Of a DNA stretch of 64,000 nt, positions 32,990 through 45,678 are shown in pieces. The DNA lies in contig OV277859.1 in the NCBI GenBank assembly GCA_922989275.2, positions 90,702,198 to 90,766,197 of the forward strand. Reading direction: 5' to 3'. This stretch comes from Gari tellinella. Taxonomy: Eukaryota > Mollusca > Bivalvia > Cardiida > Psammobiidae. The position numbers were made by a program, and so were the translations under genes. Position 1 is the first letter of the stretch. Each line of letters starts with the position of its first letter. A model generated the notes under the pieces. The model was not told the origin of the DNA. It saw nothing but the letters and a program-made list of their open reading frames with translations, and ran no database searches.

Positions 32990-33300
32990 TCAAACATCAG
33001 TTTCTGGTATACCCATGCACAGCCTTGACCACAGCCTGGCAATACCGTTGCGTTTACTGCTGATCTGCAGCTGTATTAGGTATTGGTGAATGCCATTCCA
33101 CCCCTCCACTAGTGCGTCAATCAGATCATGACGGCTGTAAGTTTGCCTAAAGTTGTTGTACACTGTCACAACACGTCTAAGCTGGTCCCAAAAAGGCGAA
33201 AATGGGCTCAGATCAGGCAAAAACTCTGGCTAATGGAGAATATTGACATTGTTACTGGCTAAAACCACTTTAAGGTTGCTTTATCTTGCTGGTAAAGACA
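32990..33300 (-). pseudogene. Tc1-type transposase relic, C-terminal part
   Basis: Minus strand, with one frame change and one stop. QQDKA at about 33290 corresponds to the catalytic QQDNA motif, NNVNIL follows, then an in-frame TAG where W is usual, then PDLSPFSPFWDQLRRVV at about 33215 downward. The usual motif is PDLSPIEHVWD; the catalytic acid after SPI is lost. LVEGWNGIHQYLI matches the conserved EEW..IPQ region. About 100 codons of a normally 340-residue protein remain. Confidence 0.75.
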
Positions 33301-33427
33301 TGACATGTTATTGACATATTGTGCATCATTTGAAATGTCCCACAACTGTGAATTTGGTATCCTGTAAACACATACTTTTACAGGGTTGCCATTTCTCCGG
33401 ATTTTTCCTCAGTCTTCGGATTTTTAT

Positions 33428-33560
33428 CCTAGCAGATGGTAGCTTAAAACAGGCTTAAAGTAAAGCAGAATGCGCCTTAAGGCGCATTCTGTTTTACTTT
33501 TAACCTGTTTGAAGCAGTCATGTGTCTTCAAAACAAGAAACAGACTATGGGATAAAGGTA
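33428..33560. mobile_element. Family A MITE, left-truncated (copy A8)
   Basis: Starts within the body (tagcagatggtagcttaa), has the central GCGCCTTAAGGCGC hairpin and a decayed right end (gactatgggataaaggta). No TTAA pair. Confidence 0.7.
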
Positions 33561-33962
33561 CGATTAGTAAAATTATGCCTGAAAATTTGAAATCTTAGGA
33601 TTTTTATTATCAACTTATGGCAGCCCTGCTTTTATTAATGTATAGACAGTGGTTATTTTTAGGGCTAACATGAGTCTATAGACATGTAATTGTATGCTAC
33701 ACTGACAATGCAAATATAGGCAATTGCAATGGCGGCTCATGAACGTTATTCTGTCATTTCATAACAAATAAAAAAAATATTAGCAGTGTGTGCCTAAGTA
33801 AGTCATAATGTTGCTGCAATATAACAAAATCAGAGACTAAACCTAGCTGGAAAATGTATTCATAGTTAAGTATTTTGCAGGGTGTGCTTTTTCATTGCAT
33901 TTGAATATATGACTTCAGTGAAAATTTACAAATCTTCTTTTCTGAAATCACTTGCCTAAATC
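33561..33962. other. Intergenic, nothing recognised
   Basis: AT-rich sequence without supported features. Confidence 0.5.
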
Positions 33963-33966
33963 TTAA

Positions 33967-34172
33967 CCCTTAGCCTGCCACTCACGACTATAGCTCCATA
34001 TGCAAACAGCTTGGATCCGGATGAGACGCCGAGTAACTCGGCGTCTCATCCGGATCCAAGCTGTTTGACACTCGGACAACATTTTCAGCAATTTTGAGCA
34101 ACTTTGAAGCATTTTGAAACTTGAAGCAGACGAGAAATATAGCAGACGACAATTTATTTGGCGGGCTAAGGG
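33967..34172. mobile_element. Family C TTAA MITE (copy C3)
   Basis: 206 bp between TTAA copies (33963-33966, 34173-34176). Nearly identical to C2 and C4. Confidence 0.9.
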
Positions 34173-34529
34173 TTAATGTCACAATGACCATAACACATGT
34201 TGCAAGATGAGCGATTAAGGACCATTCTGGCCCTCTCGTTGTCTCTTTCTACCAGAAAAACAGTCTTGATTCAAATGAGACAATTTGTTATTAAGTGTTA
34301 TTTTTTAATCATTATTCTTTTGCAACTATTACTTCATGCTCAAATTGCACTAGCTTCTTTAAAATATGTATACATTAAAACTATGTAGAAGTTATTATAG
34401 TGTTGTTGTACATGGTGTTTGCTACTCCTTTGAACACATAAAGTCTCCTGAATTTACACTTACTTCACCTGAGTTGGAACAATTTTAAATATCTTATCAA
34501 CAGTTTTACAATGAAGGGCTATTAAAGTT
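34173..34529. other. Intergenic, nothing recognised
   Basis: AT-rich; the open frame at 34197-34388 has no recognisable features. Confidence 0.5.
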
Positions 34530-34539
34530 AAACATAGTA

Positions 34540-34632
34540 CCGGGGGTATTTGAAAGTGCCTTTCATGGGTTGATACATTATAAATACAATATATATATAT
34601 AAACCCCTGAAAGGCACTTTCAAATCTGACCC
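34540..34632. repeat. Palindrome with arms of about 25 bp
   Basis: GGGTATTTGAAAGTGCCTTT is matched by AAAGGCACTTTCAAATCTGA around an AT-rich loop ending tatatatata. Single copy. Confidence 0.65.
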
Positions 34633-34959
34633 TCTACTTTAACAAAATATTTGTCATTTGAATTTAATGCCACATTCACAACAAAACCAATCCCTTCACA
34701 AGCTTTAACATGGTCTTAAATGCCTTCAAATGATGGTGTTATGTTTAACTGGAAGAACCCCAGATAAGGTTCAAATAAATGGATTTTTTGCTCGCTGGAC
34801 GAATGTCCAGGAGAGCTTATGTTGTCACCTGGTTGTTGGTGTTGGCATTGCCATTAGCATTAGCAGGGTTAGAAAGTGTTTCAAACTTAGTTTAAACATA
34901 TTTATTTCCAGAAGTACATCTGGTTTCAAACTTCATCCTTATCAACCTACGTCTTTGGT

Positions 34960-36558
34960 ACTTGCACCACCCATGCCTTGGGCAAAACATCTCCCACTTT
35001 GTGACATATTTTATCCCTGTGACATTGACCTCATCCCATGCTTTTATGTTTCTAATTGTGTGTATAACTTTAGAAAAAAGCTATTTCCTATGACCCTTGA
35101 GATATTGCTTTTATATTTAGTGTATATGAACAAGGCCTTTCTAGGCACTTAAAATGTATGAACCCTGTTAATTTGACTTTGAACTTAAGATCCAAGTTTA
35201 GGTTTTCAAATATGGGTTCAGGCTTTCGAAAATGCTTATAACTCGTGTCCTTTGAGCTATTGCTCTCATCTGTGATATACATGTGTATATGGGCAAGTCC
35301 ATTCCATTCATGTAATTATTTTTACCTCTGTGACCTTGACCTTGAACTTAGAATCCACATTTAGGTTTAAAAAATGCTTATAAATCCTATGTCCCTTGAA
35401 TTAATGCTTTCATATTTGATATGCATGTGTATATGGGTAAGACCTTTCATGCATGCAGCAGTTTGATCCCAATGACCTTGACCTTGAACTAAGGGCCCCA
35501 TTTTAGGCTTCCAAATAATTATGTGTTTACTTTAGGTTTAAAAAAATCCTTATAACTCTTATGTCTCTTTGGGTATTGCTTTCATATTTGGTGATCATAT
35601 GTATATGGACAATACCTTTCCATGCTTTCAAAATGTTTGAACCCAGTGACCTGACCCAAGTTTAGGTTTCCAAATTTGCGCTTAGGTTTTAAAAAATGCT
35701 TACAGGTGTAACTCATGTCTCTGGAGGTATTGCTTTCATATTTTGTATGCATGTGTATATGGACAATACCTTTCAGTGCATGCAAAATGACCTTGAAATA
35801 AGGGCACATGTTTAGGTTTAAAAATATGTGTTTAGGTTTCAAAAACATAACTCCTATGTCCTTGAGGTATTGCTTTCATATTTGATAAGCATGTGTATAT
35901 GGACAAGACATTTTTGATGCATGCAAAAATTGATTGCTCCCAGTGACCTTGAACTTGAATTTAGGTTTTCAAAATCTATGTTTCGGTTTAGAAAAATGCA
36001 TATGGTATAACTACTATCACTTGAGGTATTGCTTCCATATTAACCCTTAGCCTGCCACTCACGACTATAGCTCCATATGCAAACAGCTTGGATCTGGATG
36101 AGACGCCGAGTAACTCGGCGTCTCATCCGGATCCAAGCTGTTTGACACTCGGACAACATTTTCAGCAATTTTGAGCAACTTTGAAGCACTTTGAAACTTG
36201 AAGCAGACGAGAAATATAGCAGACAACAATTTATTTGGCGGGCTAAGGGTTAATATACATGTACATGACTGTGTATATTGGCAATGGCTTTCGCATGCAA
36301 AAAGTTTTACCCCAGTGATCTTGACCATGAACTAACTTACAAAGAGCCTGCATTTAGGTTTAGAAATCTGTGTTTATAATTTGAAAAATGCTTATAACTC
36401 TTAGGGTATGACTTTCATATTTGGTATGCATGTGAAAATGGACAAAACCTTTACATGAATTCAAAAAATGTGACATTTGTAACCTTAACCACAGACTCTA
36501 CTTTTAATTTTCAGAATGAGCCCCAATCAAGCTTTGTCATGTCTCTAACAACTCTTGT
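34960..36558 (-). repeat. Degenerate tandem array with GACCTTGACC motifs
   Basis: Units of roughly 150-180 bp recur, each with tattgctttcatatttg, catgtgtatatgg and gaccttgaccttgaac. Spacing is irregular and no unit is coding. The array ends acaactcttgtt at 36558, like the 3' end of an H element, so it may be another H core. A family C element (36044-36249) is inserted in it. Confidence 0.6.
36044..36249. mobile_element. Family C TTAA MITE (copy C4)
   Basis: 206 bp between TTAA copies (36040-36043, 36250-36253). The flanks match the neighbouring array units (tattgcttccatat before, tacatg after), so it is a clear later insertion into the array. Confidence 0.9.
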
Positions 36559-37185
36559 TAGCTCACCTCCAAGGTGTCTGTGTGCGGACTGTATCTCAGA
36601 ATTTATCAATGAAACTTGAACCATAGACTTTGCCTTAATGAGTAGAGCATTTTAAAACTTAATGCTTTGACCTTCACTTCTTGGGACAACATTAAGGATT
36701 TCGGTTAAAGTATTTTGTTAAGTCAAAGTACTGCACCTACAGTCACAAATAAATACGAAAGACTCAAGCAGGAAACGCAACACAAACAATACACCCACCT
36801 CTCAAGCAGAACACACACACAGTCATACCATAACAAACACACACACACTCCCATTCCTTCATCTACACACTAAATAGAAAACAACACGCAAGACAAACAT
36901 AAAGCAAAGTGAACATAGGAGCCCGCCTTGGTACGGTCAGTAGCAATCAATAATTAATTATAAATTAATCATTAACTACCACTGGGGGGTTAAACCTGGG
37001 TTTAGGAGCGCCCAACCTCACACTTATCTCCTATATTCACCTATAAAGACGAACAGTGTACATAAAATATAAACCCTGTTCCACAACCTCACAATCAAAA
37101 AGACCGCCAGCACAGTAAGTAAATACATGTAAAATATTTAACAAAAATTCTATGACAAGATCATTAGTAAAACTTCATATGCTAA
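36559..37185. other. H-type 5' end followed by a CA-rich unknown stretch
   Basis: Starts AGCTCACCTCCAAGGTGTCT, like the 5' end of an H element. From about 36740 to 37130 a different CA-rich sequence interrupts it (cacacacacagtcat; ctaccactggggggttaaac), unrecognised. It resumes near 37185. Confidence 0.4.
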
Positions 37186-37690
37186 TGCGCCTCAATGAGT
37201 ACACCACATTGGGTGGAAGTCTGTTCTAGACTAACTACTGCACCTACGGTCACGGAAATTAATATGCTGATGCCTCTGAATGAATACACCACATTGCATT
37301 ACAGTTTGGTGGCCATGACCTTGACCTCTAGGGCAATTGTTAAGCTTTTGAGTAAAAGTCTGTTCTGACGATTTACTGCACCTACAGTCACAAAACTTCG
37401 TATGCTGATGTGTCTGAATGAGTACACCACATTGCATTCATATGCTGATGTGTCTGAATGAGATCACCACATTGCATTACAGTTTCGTGGCCATGACCTT
37501 TGACCTTGACCTCTAGGGCCATTGTTAAGCTTTTGCGTAAAAGTCTGTTCTGACTTACTTCTGCACCCTTCTGTCTTAAAACTTCATATGCTGATGTGTC
37601 TGAATGAGTACACCACATTGCATTGCAGTCTGGTGACCTTGACCACGACATTCAGCCTGAAAGTTTTGCGTTAAAGTCTGTTCTTGACTA
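37186..37690 (-). repeat. Tandem array, same core as 62200-62640
   Basis: Units of about 130-165 bp with tgctgatgtgtctgaatgag and taccacattgcattacag, then gaccttgacctctagggcc. The last unit is almost identical to the last unit at 62500-62630. Probably the core of an H-type element. Confidence 0.65.
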
Positions 37691-37699
37691 ACGAATGTG

Positions 37700-38053
37700 C
37701 ATATTGTCACGAAACTTCACCTTCACTGATCTCAGAAAAACCATCAAAGTTTTTATCATCAGAGGATTCACTATCTGATTAGAACATTCTGTATACAATC
37801 TGAAGATCCAAATACCATTGCTTTACGATATAACTATGATGGCCCTGTCCATTATCTAAACTTGGTGCAACGTCTGCGTAGGGCCCAAGTTATTGAAAAT
37901 CCAACAAACATTGTTCTAGAAAGGCTTCGTGATGATCAGATACCTATCACTTGGGAGAAATACAATGATTTGATATCCCTTTGCAAACACGAAATAATAC
38001 CCAAAGTCAACCATATATCTTATCTGCTTTTTCCCCATCGCCAAGAGGATTAA
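37700..38053 (+). pseudogene. Coding fragment of unknown family
   Basis: Open plus frame from about 37735 to the stop at 38051, longer than its first TTG or ATG implies: HYLIRTFCIQSEDP, YNYDGPVHYLNLVQRLRRAQ, NIVLERLRDDQIPITWEKYN, SYLLFPHRQED then stop. It reads like real protein, polar and basic with no membrane segment. It has no visible start or splice acceptor and is flanked by repeats. I do not recognise it. It may be the end of a transposon or host gene copy. Confidence 0.4.
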
Positions 38054-38082
38054 GCTACAGTTTGACACTATTTAAGGAATGA

Positions 38083-38212
38083 ATGACGAGTTTTTGCGTT
38101 TTACGGGAGTGTAAACGAATGAGGTTAGCTGGGTAAGTTTCGTAATTTGTGTGTGTATGATAAACTTACCAAGTTAACCTGAAAACAATCCCGTAAATCG
38201 CAAACACATGTG
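38083..38212. repeat. Palindrome P2, shares inner stem with P1
   Basis: Imperfect arms of about 45 bp (tttgcgttttacgggagtgt against caatcccgtaaatcgcaaa) surround GGTAAGTTTCGTAA...GATAAACTTACC. Reversed, this inner part matches P1 (651-798), but the outer arms do not. Confidence 0.7.
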
Positions 38213-38243
38213 GTTTATTGCTAATATTTGTCTTTTCATTTTT

Positions 38244-39255
38244 AGCTCACCTGGCACAAAGTGCCAAGGTGAGATATTTTGATCGTGCTGTGTCCGTCGT
38301 CATTCGTCTATTCGTTCATTCGTCCGTCGTCAACAATTTCTTTAAATGACATCTCCTCCTAAACTACTGAAAGGATTTTTACCAAACTTGTATGGAATCA
38401 TCCTTATATGATCCTCTTTGAAATTTGTTCAAAAAGTTCTGATCCGTTGCATATCTAGGTAACAGGAGCTAAAAATAGATTGTTTCAATAAAAACTTAAA
38501 AAATCTTCTTGTCTGAAACCGCAGTACCCTGAGCTTAGATATTTGGCACAAAGCATCATCTACAGGTCCTCTATTAATATTGTTCAAATAATGTCCCTGA
38601 GGTCAAAAATGACCCCGCCCCAGGGGTCACAAATTAACATAGAGTTATATAGTGAAATCTTCAAACATCTTCTTCTCTGATACTAATATGGCCAGAGCTT
38701 TGATAGTTGGTGTGGTGACACTTCTAGAGGACATTTTCTAATATTGTTCAAACTGTCCCGGTCCGTTGCATATCTAGGTCACAGGAGCTAAAAATAGATT
38801 TTTTCAATAAAAACTTAAAAAACTTCTTGTCTGAATATTTGGCACAAAGCATCATCTACAGGTCCTCTATCAAGATTGTTCAAATTATGTCCCTGGGTCA
38901 AAAATGACACTGCCCCGGGGTCACAAATTTACTTATAGAGTTATATAGTGAAATCTTCAAACAGCTTCTTCTCTGAAACTAATATGGCCAGAGCTTTGAT
39001 ATTTCATGGTGTCACTTTTAGAGAACCTTTACCAATATTGTTCAAATGGTTCCGGTCTGTTGCATATCTAGGTCACAGGAGCTAAAAACAGATTATTTCA
39101 ATGAATCTTTCAAAAAAAAAAATTCTTGTCATACACTACAGTACTCTGAGCTTAGAATTTTGGCACACAGCATCATCTGCTCAGCTTTTCAAGATATTTT
39201 ACATTTACATCAACTGTTCCAGGTGAGCGATTTAGGGCCGTATACGGCTCTTGTT
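38244..39255 (+). mobile_element. Complete H element, delta core
   Basis: 5' hairpin AGCTCACCTGGCACAAAGTG / CCAAGGTGAG. About three delta units follow, each with atatctaggtcacaggagc and a CCCCGCCCC-type stretch. It ends CAGGTGAGCGATTTAGGGCC, with the hairpin GCCGTATACGGC and TCTTGTT. Very similar in order to 60594-61882. Its right half was copied into the tandem duplication at 43881. Confidence 0.75.
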
Positions 39256-39399
39256 ACCTGGCGAGACTAGGGTTTTATATCATCACCCTTAACCTGCCTG
39301 GAAACAGAACTTAATTATAACTAGGTTGGCTTCTAATCTTAATATATAATTAGCTTGGAACCAAATCATAGGTTGGATCCTAATCTTGTCGCTTATGCA

Positions 39400-40035
39400 T
39401 CCATTACGTGACACTAGGTATGAAGACACAACTATATGTCCTTTACCAATTTTGTTGAAACGGTTCTGGTCAGTCGCATATCTAGGTCACAGGAGCTAAA
39501 AATAGATTTTTTTCAATGAAAACTTAAAAAATCTTCTTGTCTGAAATCACAGTACCCTGGGCTTAGATATTTGGCACAAAGCATCATCTACACCTCTATC
39601 AAGATTGTTCAATTTATGTCCCTTTGGTCAAAAATGCCCTTCCCCCGGGGGTCACAGTTTTACATAGAGATATATAGTGAAATCTTCAAACTTCTTCTTC
39701 TCTGAAACTATTATGGCCAGAGCTTTGATATTTAGCATAGTGACACTTTTAGAAGTTCTTCATCAGTATTGCTGAAATGGGTCTGGTCTGTTGCATATCT
39801 GGGTCACATTAGCTTAAAATATTTTTTTTGCATTGAAAAGTCTTCCTATCTGAAACTATCCATGTACAAAGTCATGAGCTTAGATATTTGACAGAACACT
39901 TAATTTGCAGGTTCATCAGCAATGTTTTGGAAATTATGCCATTGGGGTAAAAAATGATCCCAACCCATGGGTCATGTGACCCTTGTCTGGTTTTTTCCAG
40001 GTAAGCAATATTTAGGCCTTCATGGGCCTCTTGCT
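39400..40035 (+). mobile_element. H element 3' part, delta core
   Basis: Two delta units, then a variant 3' end (CAGGTAAGCAATATTTAGGC, cttcatgggcctcttgctt). No 5' hairpin. The same segment is present at 44500-45065. Confidence 0.6.
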
Positions 40036-40175
40036 TGATTTATCAATGTCCTGGTGGGTGTATAAATCACCTGTGGTGACAGAGCAGTTCAGTTTGAGAC
40101 CATCATCAGTGCTCTCATGAACTTTAAGACTTGACCGTTTAAAGCTGATTGAAAGTAATGCAGAATGCCCTTTAA

Positions 40176-40400
40176 CTCATTTCCCAATATTTAAGATAGA
40201 TGACCACTTACAGCAGGTAAAAAGTAAAGCAGAATGTGTCTTAAGGTGCATCCTGCTTTGCTTATTTCTGTTTAAGCTACTATCTACTACAACATAGAAA
40301 GTATTTCTTATCTTACATATTCATGACTGTATAAAGTGGAACTATTTTCTGTGGAGGAATAATAGAGATGCGTAAAAAGGTGTATCTATGGAGTAAAGGG
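40176..40400. mobile_element. Family A TTAA MITE, older copy (A9, empty site)
   Basis: 225 bp between TTAA copies (40172-40175, 40401-40404). Ends are diverged (CTCATTTCCC; AAAGGG). At 40272-40275 it holds an unoccupied TTAA, which in the duplicated copy received another family A element. Confidence 0.8.
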
Positions 40401-40758
40401 TTAATCTGCATTTTCTGTTTCATTTATTTTAGTATGATGCCCGAAGAGAAAGAAGTGTTATGTCTATCACATGATGCCACATAGTACATGTAACAACAGA
40501 CCTGGGAGAGTCCTGGTACGAGTGAAAAGTGTGTGCAAGCAAAGTCTTCTAAAGATATCAAAAGTTATCCAGTGACACAAGTGCACTCATTTAAAAAGAG
40601 ACTTTCTTTGAAAATGTGATGTGTGTGGAGATCTTTAGAATCAAAAACAATTAAAAATACATTGAATCTGGTGTAGAAAGCTACAAACGAAAGAGAGAAG
40701 TTGTAACTTTTGCCTATATGGAAAATCATTTACTTAGAAAAGTAAATAAGTGAAATAC

Positions 40759-42132
40759 ATGATGATACGCACAGGAGAGGGATCTTACCAGTGTGCCCTT
40801 TGTGGAAAGTCATTTACTCAGAAAAACGATTTAATGACACATATGATGGTGCACACTCGAAACAGGCCTTATAAATGTGATTTTCACACAATGTCATTGA
40901 CTCCTAATAGTAATTCAGTGAAACACATAAAGATACATACTGGAGAGAAACCATATAAATGTGACCTTTGCACACAGTCGTTTACTGTTAAAAGTTACTT
41001 AGTATCACACATGAGGATACATACAGGAGATAAACCTTATAAATGTGACCTGTGCTCAAAGGCATTTAATGTTGATTCTCATTTAGTAAGACACATGAGG
41101 ATACATACTGGAGAGAAACCGTTTAAATGTGACTTGTGCTCAAAGTCATTTACCCATAATAGTCATTTAGTGAGACACATGAGGATACATACAGGAGATA
41201 AACCTTATAAATGTGACCTGTGCTCAAAGGCATTTAATGTTGATTCTCATTTAGTAAGACACATGAGGATACATACTGGAGAGAAACCGTTTAAATGTGA
41301 CTTGTGCTCAAAGTCATTTACTCATAATAGTCATTTAGTGAGACACATGAGGATACATACTGGAGAGAGACCATATAAATGTGACCTGTGTACAAAGTCA
41401 TTTACTGTTAAAAGTTACTTAGTGACACACATGAGGATACATACTGGAGAGAGACCATATAAATGTGACCTGTGCTCAAAGTCATTTACTCATAATAGTC
41501 ATTTATTGACACACATGAGGCTACATACTGGAGAGAGACCATATAAATGTGACCTGTGTACAAAGTCATTTACTGTTAAAAGTAACTTAGTGACACACAT
41601 GAGGATACATACAGGACAGAAACCTTATAAATGTGACATGTGCTCAAAGTCATTTACTACTAATAGTGATTTAATGACACACATGAGGATACATACTGGA
41701 GAGAAACCATATAAATGTGACCTGTGTACAAAGTCATTTACTACTCATAGTGATTTAGTGAGACACTTTAGGATACATACTGGAGAGAGACCATATAAAT
41801 GTGACCTGTGCTCAAAGTCATTTACTCATAATAGTAACTTAGTAGCACACCTGAGGATACATACAGGAGAGAAACCATATAAATGTGACCTTTGCTCAAA
41901 GTCATTTACTGCCAATCGCCAATTAGTGACACACATGAGAATACATACTGGAGAGGAACCATTTAAATGTGACGGGTGCTCAAAGTCATTTACTGCTAAA
42001 AGTTCTTTAGTGACACACATGAGGATACATAATGGAGAGAAACCATTTAAATGTGACCTGTGTACAAAGTCATTTACTACTAATGGTAATTTTGTGTCAC
42101 ACATGAGGATACATACAGGTGAAACCATATAA
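40759..42132 (+). CDS. C2H2 zinc-finger protein, 16 units (ZNF2)
   Basis: From ATG 40759 ([20 protein letters not shown]) to a stop after HTGETI, about 457 residues, all fingers with [15 protein letters not shown] linkers. Unit 2 ([12 protein letters not shown]) has lost a zinc ligand; the other fifteen are intact. Units 4-5 and 6-7 are an almost perfect 168-bp duplication. Probably a nuclear DNA-binding protein by family; target unknown. Upstream, a good acceptor (tttcatttattttag) at about 40432 is followed by MMPEEKEVLCLSHDAT and a stop, then a broken finger with TAG and TAA (40690-40750). The 5' gene structure is therefore uncertain. The stop arises from a 2-bp loss in the last linker (aggtgaaacc for a normal ggagagaaacc), so the array once ran further. 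Paralogue of the 46036 gene. Confidence 0.8.
   Translation: MMIRTGEGSYQCALCGKSFTQKNDLMTHMMVHTRNRPYKCDFHTMSLTPNSNSVKHIKIHTGEKPYKCDLCTQSFTVKSYLVSHMRIHTGDKPYKCDLCSKAFNVDSHLVRHMRIHTGEKPFKCDLCSKSFTHNSHLVRHMRIHTGDKPYKCDLCSKAFNVDSHLVRHMRIHTGEKPFKCDLCSKSFTHNSHLVRHMRIHTGERPYKCDLCTKSFTVKSYLVTHMRIHTGERPYKCDLCSKSFTHNSHLLTHMRLHTGERPYKCDLCTKSFTVKSNLVTHMRIHTGQKPYKCDMCSKSFTTNSDLMTHMRIHTGEKPYKCDLCTKSFTTHSDLVRHFRIHTGERPYKCDLCSKSFTHNSNLVAHLRIHTGEKPYKCDLCSKSFTANRQLVTHMRIHTGEEPFKCDGCSKSFTAKSSLVTHMRIHNGEKPFKCDLCTKSFTTNGNFVSHMRIHTGETI
41029..41364 (+). repeat. Recent 168-bp two-finger duplication in ZNF2
   Basis: 41029-41196 and 41197-41364 are nearly identical (a visible difference is tttacccat against tttactcat) and encode units 4-5 and 6-7 with the same helices. 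ZNF3 has only one such [11 protein letters not shown] unit at the equivalent place. Confidence 0.85.
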
Positions 42133-43222
<1,090 letters not shown>

Positions 43223-43880
43223 CTATATATTTACTTGTAATAATGATTTAGTAACACACCTGATGATATATGCTGGAGAGAAACCATATAAATGTGACCT
43301 GTGCTGCAAGTCATTTACTGTTAATAGTAATTTAGTAACACACCTGATGATACATACTGGAGAGAAACCATATAAATGTGACCTGTGCTGAAAGTCATTT
43401 ACTGTTAATAGTAATTTAGTAACACACCTGATGATACATACTGGAGAGAAACCATATAAATGTGACCGTTGTACAAATATATTTACTTGTAATAGTAATT
43501 TAGTAACACACCTGATGATATATGCTGGAGAGAAACCATATAAATGTGACCTGTGCTGAAAGTCATTTACTGTTAATAGTAATTTAGTAACACACCTGAT
43601 GATACATACTGGAGAGAAACCATATAAATGTGACCGTTGTACAAATATATTTACTTGTAATAGTGATTTAGTAACACACCTGATGATATATGCTGGAGAG
43701 AAACCATATAAATGTGACCTGTGCTGAAAGTCATTTACTGTTAATAGTAATTTAGTAACACACCTGATGATACAGACTGGAGAGAAACCATATAAATGTG
43801 ACCATTGTACAAATATATTTACTTGTAATAGTGATTTAGTAACACACCTGATGATATATGCTGGAGAGAAACCATATAAA
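43223..43880 (+). pseudogene. Decayed finger tail of ZNF2, part 2: repeated dead units
   Basis: A tandem run of finger pairs, about 168 bp each, alternating [16 protein letters not shown] and CDLC-stop-KSFTVNS-type units. The same TGA occurs in most pairs (near 43388, 43556, 43724), while the first unit has TGC (43306). The dead units were therefore amplified after the stop arose. Confidence 0.85.
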
Positions 43881-44344
43881 TAGATTTTTTTTTCAATAAA
43901 AAATTAAAAAACTTCTTGTCTGAATATTTGGCACAAGGCATCATCTACAGGTCCTCTATCAAGATTGTTCAAATTATGTCCCTGGGTCAAAAATGACACT
44001 GCCCCGGGGTCACAAATTTACTAATAGAGTTATATAGTGAGATCTTCAAACAGCTTCTTCTCTGAAACTAATATGGCCAGAGCTTTGATATTTCATGGTG
44101 TCACTTTTAGAGAACCTTTACCAATATTGTTCAAATGGTTCCGGTCCGTTGCATATCTAGGTCACAGGAGCTAAAAATAGATTATTTCAATGAATCTTTC
44201 ACAAAAAAAAATTCTTGTCATACACTGCAGTACCCTGAGCTTAGAATTTTGGCACACAGCATCATCTGCTCAGCTTTCCAAGATATTTTACATTTACATC
44301 AACTGTTCCAGGTGAGCGATTTAGGGCCGTATACGGCTCTTGTT
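43881..44344 (+). mobile_element. H element 3' half, duplicated
   Basis: Copy of about 38795-39255, with the same 3' hairpin GCCGTATACGGC and TCTTGTT. Not an independent insertion. Confidence 0.75.
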
Positions 44345-44499
44345 ACCTGGCGAGACTAGGGTTTTATATCATCACCCTTAACCTGCCTGGAAACAGAACT
44401 TAATTATAACTAGGTTGGCTTCTAATCTTAATATATAATTAGCTTGGAACCAAATCATAGGTTGGATCCTAATCTTGTCGCTTATGCATCCATTACGCG

Positions 44500-45065
44500 A
44501 CACTAGGCATGAAGACACAACTATATGTCCTTTACCAATTTTGTTGAAACGGTTCTGGTCAGTCGCATATCTAGGTCATAGTACCCTGGACTTAGATATT
44601 TGGCACAAAGCATCATCTACACCTCTATCAAGATTGTTCAATTTATGTCCCTTTGGTCAAAAATGCCCCTCCCCCGGGGGTCACAGTTTTACATAGAGAT
44701 ATATAGTGAAATCTTCAAACTTCTTCTTCTCTGAAACTATTATGGCCAGAGCTTTGATATTTAGCATAGTGACACTTTTAGAAGTTCTTCATCAGTATTG
44801 CTGAAATGGGTCTGGTCTGTTGCATATCTGGGTCACATTAGCTTAAAATATTTTTTTTGCATTGAAAAGTCTTCCTATCTGAAACTATCCATGTACAAAG
44901 TCATGAGCTTAGATATTTGACAGAACACTTAATTTGCAGGTTCATCAGCAATGTTTTTGAAATTATGCCATTGGGGTAAAAAATGATCCCACCCCATGGG
45001 TCATGTGACCCTTGTCTGGGTTTTTCCAGGTAAGCAATATTTAGGCCTTCATGGGCATCTAGCTT
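44500..45065 (+). mobile_element. H element 3' part, duplicated
   Basis: Copy of 39400-40035 by segmental duplication, with the same variant 3' end. Confidence 0.65.
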
Positions 45066-45214
45066 GATTTATCAATGTCCTGGTGGGTGTATAAATCACC
45101 TGTGGTGACAGCGCAGTTCAGTTTGAGACCATCATCAGTGCTCTCATGAACTTTAAGACTTGACCGTTTAAAGCTGATTGAAAGTAATGCAGAATGCCCT
45201 TTAACTCATTTCCC

Positions 45215-45678
45215 AATATTTAAGATAGATGACCACTTACAGCAGGTAAAAAGTAAAGCAGAATGTGTCTTAAGGTGCATCCTGCTTTGCTTATGTCTGT
45301 TTAACCCATTACCCCATAAATACGCCTTTTAACACCTAATATATTCTTCCACTGATGCAAATAGTTCAAATTTATACATACATGAATATGTTTCATAAGA
45401 AATATTATCTATTTTCTAGCAGGTAGTAGCTTAAAGCAGGCTGAAAGTAAAGCAGAATGTGCCTTAAGGCACATTCTGCTTTACTTTCAACCTGCTTTAA
45501 GAAGTAGCCTATTTTCAAAACTAGAAATAGGCTATGGGGTAATGGGTTAAGCTACTATCTACTACAACATAGAAAGTATTTCATATCTTACATATTCATG
45601 ACTGTATAAAGTGGAACTATTTTCTTCTGTGGAGGAATAATAGAGATGCGTAAAAAGGTGTATCTATGGAGTAAAGGG
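45215..45678. mobile_element. Older family A MITE, split by a younger one
   Basis: Copy of 40176-40400, flanked by TTAA (45211-45214, 45679-45682), interrupted at its internal TTAA by 45305-45546. Confidence 0.85.
45305..45546. mobile_element. Family A TTAA MITE nested in family A (copy A10)
   Basis: 242 bp, ends CCCATTACCCCATA and TATGGGGTAATGGG, TTAA at 45301-45304 and 45547-45550. The paralogous site at 40272-40275 has a single TTAA, showing that the TTAA was duplicated on insertion and that insertion happened after the segmental duplication, or was lost cleanly from unit 1. Confidence 0.95.

Noticed and set aside
37231..37651. Repeated His/Thr-rich minus frames, also at 62067-62573
   Set aside because: Translations of a tandem repeat core; the frames break at unit borders.
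43881..44344. Independent H insertion
   Set aside because: It lacks a 5' end and matches 38795-39255 including flanks, so it came with the segmental duplication.
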